A stretch of DNA of 64,000 nt, from positions 10,589,414 to 10,653,413 of the forward strand of contig NC_037260.1 of assembly GCF_000002425.4 (NCBI RefSeq), given 5' to 3'. Below, in pieces: positions 24,581 to 37,318 of this stretch; position 1 is the first letter of the stretch, and each line of letters begins with the position of its first letter. The DNA comes from Physcomitrium patens (taxonomy: Eukaryota > Streptophyta > Bryopsida > Funariales > Funariaceae). The notes below the pieces were generated by a model. It made no database searches, was not told where the DNA came from, and worked only from the letters and a program-made list of their open reading frames with translations. Position numbers and translations under genes: made by a program.

Positions 24581-26121
24581 ACTTAAAGATCATAGGTTTA
24601 GCTTATACAGGTACTGTAATATGCTTATGTTCCACACGTTTAGCTTTCTAAGTAAGGTACTTGAACCGTCAAAGGTTTCCTTTTGCAGTGTAAATTCTTA
24701 CTTTTCGAAGCTGTAGTATCAATACTTGTAATAGTTGCGGGATGATGACTATGACAACCAACATTTCAAGAGTACCCCATTTGCAATACAATTTTATCTT
24801 GCCCTTCCAGTCGGGCCTGTTTTTGGAACCTGTATTGTATGATGATTATCATTTTTGAAGACATTCAATACATTTGGCAGTTGCATGGTTAGATGGCATT
24901 GTAATATGTTCAGGTAATGAAAACAATTGAGTCTTACGCACATCTCATTGAGAGAAAGCAATGAAGCTGAAAAAGATACACCAGGTTGAAGAATACTTGT
25001 TCTTTTGAGTACCGGTAGAATATTTTATGAAAATCAATATAAGAGTGTCTATTGCAAGAGTATCTAAATCTAGGGGACTGTTCAGTGGATATCCTTGCAT
25101 GCATACCCTGCGAAAAAGAACTAGTTTTGTTTTGAATCATGATTCTTATCATGTTTATTATTTTGATACCGAAATTTGATATATCTTTATTTGTTTGTAT
25201 TCTATGGTTTCATATTATCTCACCTTCCATTTACTCTCGCAAATCTTTGTTGAATTAATTTTTTGAATTAAAAATCATAAAATATTACATTTTATTAAAG
25301 TAATTATTTTTTAATGTCAAACAAATAAAATAAAAATCTTATTTAAAATAAAAATTAGCTATTTTTTGTGAAAGTGTATAGCATAGGGTGTCCACATAAT
25401 ACAATAAGTTCTACCTAACAATTCTTAAAATGTAAAGTCTTCTTATTTGTAAATTATAAGATACACTCTCTAAACAATATACTAAATAGAATCATAAATT
25501 TGTGTATTCATTTTATTATTTATTTGTTATCATTCTTGCTTAAATGTCATTTTGAACAAAATTGCATTCAAGTTAATCAATAAAGCTATGATAACTTCCA
25601 ATACAATTAGAAATTAACAAAGTTGGCAATTTATTAGTATGAAATGGTTTCAAAGATTTGTATAAAGATGAATTTTTTTAATTTAATTAAAAAACTTATA
25701 ATTTAACTTCAAGAAAAGTGGATAAAATTTATACAATTTTTCACAAATTATATTTTTATTTCTTTTCAAATTTTGTCAAATAATATCAACAAGAGCTTAA
25801 TATTTCAATTTATTCTACTAAAATAAATTATATCTTCAAATAAAATAATATATAACGTAATTTTATCTTAATAGAACAAACTCATCAAATATATGTATGA
25901 AAATAAAAAAAACAATCTCATCAAATATATGTATGTAAATAAAAAAAAACAAACTCATCAAATAATAGTCAAAGAATGTGGCATGTTGACTAGTGAGGTG
26001 CTTTAGATCCAAAAGTGTAAATAACTCATATAACAATCATTAGAATGACCCGATAGCAATCCCACCTACCATGACATTTATTGTGACAATGGAACCATGA
26101 CACAAGAAGCCAAGGACACGG
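24581..26121. other. AT-rich spacer after the chaperonin gene
   Basis: The first 300 bases are probable chaperonin 3' untranslated region. Beyond 25150 the DNA is strongly AT-rich. A short direct duplication (aaactcatcaaatatatgtatg-like) occurs near 25875-25960. No gene is supported. Confidence 0.6.
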
Positions 26122-27709
26122 TGTCATGTTGTGGTTTGGTTACCCTGTGAAAATAATGCATATATATATATATATATATATAAATAATTTCTTATATAAT
26201 GTAATGAGAGCCATGTTATTAGATTTTAGTGGCTTACAAAATGTGATTAGATTACTACTTTGAGGTAATTAGTTTAAAAGGGCTATTATTGAAGTTGATT
26301 TTATGTTGATAATAGTTTTTACATATTTAGAACCACCTTTATTAGACTTTGGTGGCTCTTGAAATCTAGTTTTGTTTCTTTTATTTGATATTTAGGACAC
26401 ATATTATATAAAACTTATTAAAAAAAAGATTAGAGAAGGGATTTTGTATAAAAAGAGATAATTAGGCCAACCATATAGATGAATGGAGATGGATGGTGAA
26501 AATCTCCATTCTTATTGGCCAAAAGTCATGCCCAATGGGCTTCAAGGAGATTGCTTGAGGCTTTATAAGGAATTAAGGTTACTCTTTTGAGACCATTTGA
26601 ACATTAGAGGTTAAGATCATCAAGTTTGGGATTTTGGATATGATTCTGGCAAATTTTTTATGTGATTTGGAGTTTTTGTAAAGGAGATATAGACGCTCAA
26701 AGTTAAGGTGTTGATTTTGTACCTATTATCAATCTTTGGGGCATAATGCACACATATAAAGGGCTTTTGAAGATCGAATTGTGCAATTGGAAATTTGGTT
26801 TAAAGAGCTAAATTTTGCATGCAAAAAAAAAAAAAAAAAAGGTTTAAAGTTGATTTGGAGGAGCAATGATTGCTTGAAGACAATGCTTCCAAATTGAGGT
26901 TTGCCAATGAATCAATTTCATGATGAGTTTGATTTCAGCCATATCTTGGGCATTTGGACAAATCTTTGGCTAAGTTTTTTAAAATATATATATTATTATA
27001 TTTTTAAGCTATATACCAAATTTTGTGGTATTTGGATTTTTGAGATATGAAAAAAATAGCATTTGGATGCTTATAAATTAGGGTTTAGAGCACATGCTAG
27101 GATTTTTAAGATGCTAGATGATTTGTAGTAGATTTATGATTTGATTTTTTTGTAGTAAAGCTTGAAGATAAATGTTATATTATCTATAAATTTGAAAAAA
27201 AAATTGAACAATTGAATTAAGAAATATGAAAATTTAAAGTTTGGAAAGAAAAATACTTTTATAGGAAAAATGTAATTTAAAAGGTTTTGCTATAATTTGG
27301 AGATTTTTTGCAAAATAAAGGGGTCTTTGAGAGCAAAGACTTTATATATATGTTAAAGATGGAGATATGGAGCTATGAAAAAAATAATGATATAAAGATG
27401 GATTTTTGAAAAGATATTATGGGTTTTCTTTGAGTTTATTGGAAATCTAACTTATTGGCAAATGATTAGTTATGATTTGATATAGCAAAGGATGTTAGGA
27501 AATTTTTAGATGCTCTAGAAAACCTTATGTACAAAAATTCTTAAATATAAAAGGTTTTACTATTAGAATATCTTTCTATATTGCTTCATTTATTTATCTT
27601 CTATAATAAGAATAAATCACTTATTGAAGCTTGGCCAATAAGTTAAAGCTAAATTCTCTACAGCTAGATACCTAGTGTATTCCTAGATAGAAAATCATGT
27701 CATATGACA
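26122..27709 (+). mobile_element. Isolated LTR (solo type), copy A1
   Basis: A 1588-bp unit starting TGTCAT and ending ATGACA. It aligns along its whole length with the interrupted unit at 43796-45159 plus 50427-50640, which is bounded by a perfect TATAT duplication and gives the LTR limits. No internal gag-pol sequence follows. The expected 5-bp target duplication is not evident (CACGG on the left, ATGGA on the right), so it may be a recombined remnant. It contains a (TA)n run at about 26160-26182. Confidence 0.65.
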
Positions 27710-27720
27710 ATGGATTTCCA

Positions 27721-27756
<36 letters not shown>

Positions 27757-28320
27757 AAAACTTGGATATAACACAAAGAGACAATGAAGTCTTCTAATTG
27801 GTTGTGAAGAAAGAAATGTGAAGAAACATAGAGAACCATGAAGCATGGATGAACAAGGGAATGAATGGATGTGCCAAAAATTATAGTGCCCAATGGCATG
27901 GGATTTTGCTAGTATTATACAAAAAAACTTGGGTATTAAACATAGAAATAAAGAAACCTTCTCATTGGCCATGATATACGGAATATGGAAAACTCAAGAA
28001 ACGTGGTAATGTAAATACATTTGCACTTTGGGAATGCAAAAAACATATAAACATGAAGGTGAGGCTTTTAGAGGCCTTATAGTTTGGAAGAGATAGCTCC
28101 TAGAAGCTTTTACAACTTTTCTATGCCCAACAACACAAGTTTCTACTAATATATATATATATATATATATATACATACACAAAAGATGGTTTTTGAAATG
28201 GGAGAAGAAAATCATCTAACTAAACCAATTTTTCAAGAAAATACAAGTGCAAATTATTAACACAATGTCCAAATTTTGAACTTCCTTAAAAGATAATTGG
28301 TTACAAAATTGTAGTAAGTT
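27710..28320. repeat. Imperfect direct repeat units with (TA)n, beside the isolated LTR
   Basis: Two related blocks (from about 27713 and from about 28135) each begin with a motif like TTTC(C/T)ACTAA followed by a (TA)n run. Between them, AAAACTTGG-type segments at about 27757 and 27926 are similar. This could be an old tandem duplication. No coding signal. Confidence 0.35.
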
Positions 28321-28324
28321 TAAC

Positions 28325-29087
28325 TAATCCAATTGGCACACCGTGACACTTGTAACAATATGCCTGAAAATGGACATGGAAAAGTTACCGAGTCGGGCAA
28401 TTCCGCCCAGAACTGTCCTCCAGCATCCACAAGGCCTAGCGGGCTCTTTCATAACTGCTTTACAGCAGCTACGGTGCTGCTGCTGCTTTTTAGGGTTTGG
28501 CGATCGATCGGACCTTCGTGGCTCCTCTAGCTTCGCATTTTGCCCCCTCGTACGTTTCTAATGTGCAGATCTGTGTTGCTGTTGTATTTTTCTTTCTTTC
28601 GAATGTTTTGTGACGAGAATCCGTTACTTGTTGCTACTTTTTTTTCTCAGTCTATGTTGCGTGGAGGTAAGAGATCCTAGGGGTGAGACACGCTTGTGTA
28701 TGGCGTTTCTTGTGATTAAATCGCAGTTGTTTTTCTGGCTCTTTCCGTGCTTTTTCTTGCGATTCTCATACGTAGAAGCTGTATGAGCTGTGTTAACGAC
28801 ATTGCGGTGAGTTCGAGTGGTGCTGACATATTAGGTGATATCCAAGCTTGTTTTTGCATTCTGAATGTTGGGATTTTCCCTGTGTCGTGTTGGAGGCCTT
28901 GATAGTTGCGGTGAATTGGTGGTTTTTGTTTTGTTTTTGGTTTTTTTTTTTTTGTTTTTTTTCCTGAGCGTGGAGATCTGTTGATTAGAGAAGAATATAG
29001 GCTGTTTTCCAGCTAACGATTTATGAATGCTGCGTTTCTTTTGCAGTTCGGGAGTTAAGGTGTCCATAGCAAAGCTTGCCATACATC
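28325..29087 (+). promoter_or_regulatory. Promoter/leader of the TXNDC9-like gene, with telo-box and probable 5' UTR intron
   Basis: GC rises sharply at about 28370. TTTAGGGTTT at 28489-28498 is a telo-box-type element in the likely promoter or first leader exon. A strong donor (GGAG|GTAAGA, 28667) and acceptor (TTCTTTTGCAG, ending 29046) suggest a leader intron of 380 bases. Another acceptor-like site ends at 28650. Exact transcript ends are unknown. Confidence 0.45.
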
Positions 29088-30792
29088 ATGGCGGCCCCTG
29101 CCGGTGCGATCCAAAAGGTACGTATCCGTTATTTACGATCATGAATGTTACACTACCGTGTCAGTGAGACTGGGACCCATGGCAACATGAAGTAGCACCG
29201 ACTCTTGACTAACTGGAAGCATTGATTTCCCCCTGGGAGTTCAGCAGGTGCCTCAGCAATATTTTCGTAGCTTCCGAAATAGCTTGTATGTCCTTGCATT
29301 TTGGTCGCATCTTCGTCTCGTGGCTGCCCGTATGATACAGTCGTGATGTTCATTTGAAGTGAACTTAGTCTGCGTCTTTTTTCAACTGAAGCAGTTGAGA
29401 TGAACTACGGAACGCCGCATTCTAACTTTTGTGAATTTGAAATCGTACTGCACTAATGAGGTTTCAAGACTTAGCGACTATAGATAGCGTAGTCCGCAGT
29501 TTTGGCTCTGGATTACATGTGATGGTCAATCTATTCTTCTTCTTACCCACCAAATCGTGTTTGTGATGGCTAGGTTCTTGAGGAAACTTTGGCAACTGCC
29601 GCAAAAGCTATAGAAGACCAACTAGATGACGAATTAGCAAAGCTGGACAAGTTAGAGGATGACGACCTAGAGAGGTTACGTGAGAAAAGAATTCAACAGC
29701 TAAAGAAGCAAGCAACCATGCGGCAGCAATGGCTGGGACAAGGACATGGTGAATACCAGGAGATTTTCAATGAGAAAGACTTCTTTGCGAAAGTGAAGAC
29801 AAGTGATCGCGTTGTATGCCACTTTTATCGCGAGAATTGGCCGTGCAAGGTGCGAGCCCTGTTGATGTTCATTTGTAACCTTGGCGCTAATCCTACGTAG
29901 AACTAGTTGTGTGAACGTTTTTATAATTTGCATGAGAAGCATCTGTGAAGGTTCCGAGGGTGTATACAAACATATTTGGGCTCTAGTGCTTTAAAGACTG
30001 GTAGCTTCGCTGTATGCACTATATTTGTCTAATCGCGTTAATCTGTCTTTTTGTTTCGTGTAGCCGCTGAAAAGGACTACTTTTATCTAGTTAATTATAA
30101 TGAGTTTGATTTTTTCTTCTGTAGGTGATGGACAAGCATTTGTTAGTGCTTACCAAGCAGCACTTGGAGACGAAATTTTTGAAGATCAACGCGGAGAAAA
30201 GCCCTTTCCTCACAGAAAGATTGAAGATCTTTATGCTGCCAACTCTCGCATTGGTGAAGAAGGGCAAAGTGGAGGATTATGTGGTATGACTTTATTGAAA
30301 CTCCTGATGTTTTCTATTCTGTATCTATCAAATATAATCTTACCCGAGTTGATTCTCCCGTGGATCTCCTGCCTTAATGCCTTAATGGCCACTTTTTGCA
30401 AGTTTTCCAGCTTTGTTCACCACTCGTACGGTTAACGTTCTCGAACAAAACAGCTTGGGGCTCTAGCAGTAAAGGAGAGTCTGGACCTTGAACCAGACTG
30501 AATCAGCACAATGGACCGTTTGTCTTAGGCAAATGTCATTTGTATCCTTTGTATAGAAAAAATTGACTTTTCGCATATCATTGACGTCTTTTGCGCTGAG
30601 CAGGTTGGATTTGATGAGCTTGGAGGTACGGACGACTTCAGCACGGAGGATCTTGAGGATAGGTTAGCAAAGTCCGGTGTTATTTATGGTGCAGAAGGCC
30701 GAGTTGCGCGCCCTGTAGCTTCACAGTCAAAGCGTAGTGTCCGACAAGGGACCAGCTCTTACAGCGGAGACAACTCTGATGATGAGGAATAG
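29088..30792 (+). CDS. TXNDC9-like / phosducin-like thioredoxin-fold protein, four coding exons
   Basis: Coding exons are 29088-29117, 29574-29849, 30125-30283 and 30604-30792, all phase 0 with GT-AG introns, giving 217 residues. The order is a short N-terminus, an acidic/charged coiled-coil region (residues about 20-60), then a thioredoxin-like fold: VVCHFYRENWPCK, the helix HLETKFLKINAEKSPFLTER, the cis-Pro strand IFMLPTLALVKKG, and VVGFDELGGTDDFSTEDLE. This matches TXNDC9 and its plant homologue At2g18990. The usual thioredoxin CxxC is reduced to a single Cys, as in the family, so it is not an ordinary redox thioredoxin. The animal and fungal members bind the CCT chaperonin and modulate tubulin/actin folding in the cytosol; the same role here is inferred. 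The tail is Ser- and Asp/Glu-rich. Confidence 0.93.
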
Positions 30793-31950
30793 CTGTGTGT
30801 CAACAGTGTAGATTTCTGACGACAGCCCCTTGTCTTGTACAATACTTAACTGTGAGGTTGTTCACCTGCCAACGTCATATTCTGCTTGCCAATTCATGGT
30901 GTAATCATGTGATTACAACTTAGAATGATTTTGTAGATTTTGTCCGAGGGCTATTAAATGATTGCGAACCTCCACAAACATTGTGAGGGTTCGAGTAGAT
31001 TTTATGAGCGTTAAACCAGAATTTTCTCAATCTATGATGAACACTGCAGAATTTGGAACAGATCTCAATACGCGGCGGTGATCCTTTGAAATTTTTATGG
31101 GTGTGGTTCAATCATCACCGACTGTTTCATCTGTGCGCGTATTGATCTCTTCTGCTGTCTCGTTTTGTCCTATTCCTTGCTATTCTCAAATCTATTCGTG
31201 AATGCATTTCGTTCGCCAATCTTCGCTGCGTCTTACACATGATGAAACCCCACTGACAAAGTCGTGAGAGTAACTACCAGTCTCAATGTCACCATGATAG
31301 TCCATTGCCTGTACGAGTGACATGAGCCTGTAAGAGTGACTCTAATGCAGTGTCGAGTGCTTCGTCTCAAGCTTAAATAGAGTTTCCAAATACAGGAAAA
31401 TGCCCTGATTATTCTCATCATGTGCAATGAATTTGATATTAAGTTCGTTTGGTTTAGGGCTCTCCATGCTGCTTGGAGACCTTCAGCAGTATTAATCAAA
31501 TCGACAGTAATGCACGACTTGTCTGCCTACAGAAATTTATTCGAAACTGCACGCGAAGTGCAGCTGAAGCCCCAGGTGCTCCCATGTCCTGCCCCTTGCT
31601 TAAATGGCTCGTGAAACAGGTGACCTTTTTTGACTGAGCTGTAAGGAATTGACCCTGGGTGTCATGTTTATAGAATTTGCAGTCGGACTTTTTCATTGAC
31701 AGGTTGTCTCAAATCTGTTGTTTCATCAATGTGGAAACAACGACTGTGATGGAATGGTCTTTGCCGGTTTTTTGAGCTGGGCTGGGTCTCCGTGAAATTC
31801 GGAGACGCTCTCTAGTCCTCGATCCGGAATTCTAGGAATGACGATCCGATAGAATTTTGTGTACTAAGTCAGGTTTTTTGTTATGTGCTATCATCAGTGT
31901 TGCAAAGTGCATCCTAGCATAACATTTTGCATTAACTGCAAGTCGACTTA
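30793..31950. other. 3' flank of TXNDC9-like gene and unassigned sequence
   Basis: The first part is probably 3' untranslated region. CGAACCTCCACAA at 30965-30977 pairs with 30981-30993 at 11 of 13 positions around a 3-base loop, a possible hairpin near the transcript end. Open frames at 31233-31499 and 31420-31696 overlap on opposite strands and have no motif that I recognise. Confidence 0.45.
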
Positions 31951-31959
31951 GTTAGAATG

Positions 31960-34900
31960 GACATGAATTTGATAGCTGGTTGGGCTAGAGCACTACTAAA
32001 GGACAAATCCATTGCCACTCAAGCAGTAGTAGTAGGGGCATGCGGTAGCATGGAAGAGAAATCACCTCAAGAGAAGCCAATGTAACTGCAAGAATCTATT
32101 TGGGTGAGGAGAGCGCCTAATGGTACTTCGAACATCAGATCTAGATCCGACTTACTGAGAATTAGGGATATGCCCAGGACCAACACATACATTTGTGGTG
32201 TCCCCAAAGAGACACACCCGGACAGAGAGCAACCCTCGACGGACACAGCACACGTAATAGGCACACTAAGGTATTGGACTTTGGCCCATTCTCAAGTAAA
32301 CTCCGATCCTTCCCACCAGCTGTTAAATGTATTAGATGTTTTGGAAGAAGTCGAATTCCTTACCTCAGCCTAAGTTGTGCAAATCTTGCGGGTACAGTTT
32401 TTTCCATACATGGGAAACACTTTGGCTCTAACATCTCTCCCTAGCAAGGAGGACTGGGTCCCTCCAAAATACAACATCGACTCAGAACTCAAGATATTCA
32501 TGGCTATTCGAAAGTAGATACATTGAAAGCCTGGCAATGTCTTTTAAAGAAATATCCACATCTAGGTCTAGTCTTTACTAACTCAAAATATGATAAAGTC
32601 ATAGAATTAGTCTTAAGAGTAGTTCCAAACATTACAAAATTCTTATAGGCACACCTCCAATACTACTAAGGTCACATTCTACCACTTAAGGAGATTTGTA
32701 AGATATTAGAGGATTTACCTTCTCCCCCTAAAGAGGCTCCAAACCTCCCACAATTGCAACCAAATTATCAAACCATAGTACCAATAGAACCACAATACCT
32801 TACAAAAAATAACAAAGTATAAGACAACTACAAGAGATCCTACCATTGCAAAATCACAATACCATCAAATTGTCTATACTCCCACAAAGAGACAATAAAT
32901 TGCCTAGCAAACTTCATGGTATTCAAATGCATTTTTGGCCATATCCTAGGAGCAAAGAAGCTTGCCACATGGGCCAAAACAAAACTCTACACGTCTTTTT
33001 GCCTATTAACAATTAGATCTAATAACTATTTTGAGATCCAATTCATACATGAAGAAGATTAGAGATAGACTTTGGCTGAAAAAAGATATCCATTAAAAAG
33101 ACGAGATATTAATTTCTAAAATTGATTTGTCTATTTTAATATATATATATTTTTTCAATAAAACCAATCTCAAAATCAAAATATGGAGCCAAATTTGTAA
33201 ATTTCTACAATTCCTACAGATCTAAGAATTCTTTGAAGAAACCTTTGAGGTTTTTTGTAAGATTCTATTTGTGGATGATGTAGACACATTCCTAACAAGA
33301 GTTTATATTTTAACAGACAACATGAAGTCCCTCCTTTAATCTATCATACTATCCATATTAGATGGTGAAGGGATAATTCAATATACATTAGAATAAAATG
33401 GCCTTATCTCTTAATGCAACTATTATTACTCCTTCAACTTTATGGTAAAAAAAAATACCTAGTTCCCAAAAGACCAACTACTAAATGTCTTAGCAAGAGA
33501 CACTACCAATATGGCACTAGAAAAAGAAAGACAATCTCTACCTCTTTAAACCTACTTGATAAGTTCTAAGATCATCTTGCGTTGAATCACTTCAATCAAA
33601 TGAAAAAAAACATTACTAAACCACAAAACTTTCTTTGGCAGCTAAAACAAGATTAATATACTAACTAATCTATTGCACATACATTTCCATTGTTGGGAGC
33701 TTATGGATATAGTAACTCACTACTCTACAACAACTTCTAATCTACATTTATACTTGATAAGTCTTCAAATAGAATATTTTTTATAATAATATTTCCTATA
33801 TTTTATAGCTACAAAGAATGTTTCTTAAAAGTCCTTGTCAAAATAATAGATCCAACTAAGAAGTTACATACATTGTTCTATCTAATACATGGACTAGAAA
33901 AAAAAACATGGACCATCAAATTGGTATAAATTCACATAGTCAATAAAACTATAGTATACCTTTGGAGACAAATCGTATTGAAACATAAGCACATAAATCC
34001 ACTTAAATCTTAAGAAGATGCTTGTTGGTTATACTCTTAAATACAATCAATACTAAGTGTATCACTTTATACCATCATTGTACTTATTTGGTATAAGAAG
34101 GGCATATGCACAATAAAAACTACATGTCATTTTTAATGAAATCTCTTCTCTTTGTTCCTTCAAAAATACATATTATGATTCTTGCAACATTATAAAGAAT
34201 TGTGGAACATCAAAACCAACATTTTAATTGTTTTTCTTGAATATAACCTATTAAGATTTTCACATATATGAATTAACAGATGCATGCCAAAATACCAACA
34301 ACTTCTAATTGAATAGATAAAGAGAAGTCTAAGACTCTACAAATGGATATTATAGATGTCTAATTACATTATGATTGCATTATTGAATCTATAAGAAGTT
34401 AAAAGAGAAATCATAAATATATATAAGTCATACAAGGTTAGATATTTTTTCCAAAAATATCACCTCTGATCAGATATCTTTTTGGTCCAAGAACATAAGC
34501 TCTCATTAGAGGAAGAAAAAAAACATATTAAGTAAGTCAAATACAAAAATAATTTATCTTTATAGAATGATGCTATCTAATGTGCAAATAATGACAACTT
34601 CAAGGAAGGGACAAGCATCCTCTTTTAGGTTAAGTTTGTAGGTTTGATCTATAAACATATAGTGATTATAAAAGGTAGGACCAAATTTGTCACATTACAA
34701 TGGACTTTCTACATCAAATTGGAAATAGTCAATATTTATGCTTTTAACTATATTGGCTTAATGACACAATTATAAAATAAGATTTTTTAGCATAATCTCC
34801 TTCAAGCACTCTAGATTTTTAGAAGAGACTTGAATATAATCAAACATCTAGATGATAAATAAGGCGGCCAATCTACTATTGGCCACAACTTGACAGAGCT

Positions 34901-35033
34901 TAGAGCATAGAATGAATTTCTTGTCTAATACACCTTATAAGATTGCTTTTAGAAAAATAAATTTTAAAAAATATCTTTTGAATAATTTACATGGAACAAA
35001 AAGTGATTTATATTAGAAATCATATACTTCTAG
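31960..35033 (+). mobile_element. L1-type LINE remnant: ORF1 and endonuclease parts
   Basis: The 32050-32450 stretch, read in shifting frames, resembles a plant LINE ORF1 with a Cys-rich zinc-knuckle-like patch (VKCIRCF and LCKSCGYSFFHTWE). The 34600-35020 stretch resembles the C-terminal part of an L1 apurinic-type endonuclease: an invariant-type DLNII pocket followed by HLDDK, GGQSTIGHNLTELRA and NEFLV. Many stops interrupt it, so it is dead. It is cut at 35034 by an LTR, and no reverse transcriptase is seen in the window. The start is approximate. Confidence 0.6.
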
Positions 35034-36379
35034 TGTCATATTGTAACATGACTATATGATAAAAATATAATAAAAAATAAAATTTTAATTAATATTTAAT
35101 CATCTTGATTCAATAATTATTAAAGATATTTAAACATGGCTTTTATAAAAGCCTCTTAGTTTATTTTCTTGTCTTAATAGCTATTAGATTAAAGATTGGT
35201 TAATAATTTTATCTTCTAGGTTATAGAAACTCTTTTATTACCTTAAAAAGGCCATAAATTAATAAAAATAGGACAAAAAAATTAAATAATTAGTATGATT
35301 GATAGTAGGATTAAATTGAACATAGGGCCAGACTAAAAAACTTCTAGGATAGGTTGGATTGATACTTGGAAGTAGATCGTTTGTAGGACAGGGTTGAAAT
35401 TAAACCTCTAGCTACTAAAATGGCCACTTTGCAAAAAATATAAAAAGATTTGGAGATCAAAAATTAGAATTAGAGAGTTGACTTTAAGCTTCTTCTGAAG
35501 ACATAAGGCTTGTTTTTATAGGATTTGGAATAACTTTTTAATTGTTATTCAAAATCAAGGTTTATATTGGTGACTTTGGATTTGTACAATATAATTAGGG
35601 CTAGCATTTTTGGCTAGTTTGTACAATTGGTATTATATCTATAATTTAAAATTTGATAGTAATTATTTTATTGAGTGTACTAAGTGTGTATATAATTTTT
35701 TTTTAATCTAATTGTGCAATTGAAAGATATCTGGTTTTTGATATAAGAAGATACCAAAAGTTTGCAGTTTGAGATTAGGTAGGATTTCTATGATACCTAA
35801 AGTTCTATGAGTTGGAACAAGGTGAAATTTGGCATAATATTAGAAGACTTAAAGATGAAGCTACATACCAATTTTGAATTTTAGTTAATAGTTGGAGAAA
35901 GAGAAATTGTTGCTAGAATATCTGCATCAATTTTTGAGTTGGTGGTTGAGTGACATTAGTGTAGTTTTTTTGGATGTTTTTTCACAATTTGTAAGTTGGA
36001 TTGGATTGAATTTTTTTGAGCATGTAAAAGAATTATAATGGCATTTTTATTCAAAAGTTTGAGTGAAGTGGTTAATAAAATTTGGAATTATAGCTTGCTG
36101 AAGTTCATTGACTAGAGTTAGGGCTTGCAAAGAAAAATCAAAATTCCTAATTACAAAAGTAATAAGGCAATTGGAGTTTGTGTATGGTTGAGGTTACTAA
36201 GAAGAGTTTTTTTGAGCATTTTATATTGGATTTAAGCACTTTTGATTTGAAATTCGAATTAAATTCTTTTTATATGAATAAAACCTAATAGGATTTCTTG
36301 AATACTTGTAAAATATAACTTCACCTTTCACAATTAGGTACCTAGTGCATTCTCAAATAAGACAACACATAATTTAATA
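35034..36379 (+). mobile_element. 5' LTR of the outermost LTR retroelement
   Basis: Starts TGTCATATTGTAACATGAC and ends CACATAATTTAATA. Both ends align with the LTRs at 52362-54350 and, reversed, 37319-38908. It is followed by decayed gag, zinc-knuckle and protease sequence in the same orientation. The left flank (TCTAG) lies in the LINE remnant; the matching right end lies beyond the window. Confidence 0.6.
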
Positions 36380-37318
36380 TAAGTGGTGAATCCAATATGA
36401 AAGTTTGGAGTAGAAGGTGTTATATTATATTTGTGGTTTTTTTAAAATTGATGATGCAAAAAGATAAGAAAGTTGAATTTGGAGTTTTTGATAGAACTTT
36501 GGGTGGAGCTTCAAGTGCATTTTCTATTAGTAGATAAGGTATGTACTTTGATCTAAATATTACAAATATATTTCAAGCATTTATATTATTTTAGCAATAA
36601 CAATAGGACAATAATTACAAAGAAGCATTAACAATCAAAGCATTGTAAGTAGTGATTAACAAAATTGATCAATTTGATAGAATAAATATTTCAAAGTATT
36701 TGAGATATTATATATAAGAAATAGAATTAATTGGATTTCTAAAAAAAAACAATGATTGAGCTATTTGGACTTACTACAATATCAAAGATAAGAGAACATG
36801 TTAAAATAATTATGGAGCATTTTTAAAATTCATAGGATATATTTTTATATATATTAAAGAATGAATATTTTTTAGAGGATATTGATCAAGTTACTAAGAA
36901 ATCATTTTAAAAATGGATTGAATGGCCTAATAAGAATTTATAAGCTATAAAGCTTTTGAGAGAGTTTAAAACGAAATATTTTTAACTATCAAAGATGGAA
37001 AAATTAACTATAGAGCCAAATAAGGTTGAATTTTTTCTTTGATCAGCTGATAGAGAATAGCAAGATAAGTTGGAAATTTGTCTTGAAGATAAGGAAAAAT
37101 ATGAAGGGTTGACAAAAAAATAGAAAGAAGTTGAAGATGTAGAATTACTTGCAAAGAGGAAAAAAAGAAAGGATAAAGTTGAAATTTAAAGATTTGGAAT
37201 TCAAAGAATTAAATAAGTACCTAAAATTTAAGTACCTACTATATGACCAACAATGCCAATTATTCAATCTCTGATGTTTACATAAAAAAAAGATATGGAA
37301 ATTGAAGAGATTATACAT
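36380..37318 (+). pseudogene. Decayed gag of the outermost LTR retroelement, part 1
   Basis: Several frames, broken by stops, contain a gag-like pattern: IDQFD..NISKYLR..., E.ELIG.., W-less capsid-like helices, then a Lys-rich end near 37150 (KRKKRKDKVEI-like). Interrupted at 37319 by a reverse-oriented LTR. The family is recognisable only through its context. Confidence 0.45.

Noticed and set aside
26122..27709. Complete LTR element with a target duplication
   Set aside because: No internal gag-pol and no second LTR follow, and flanks CACGG/ATGGA do not match. Called only as an isolated LTR.
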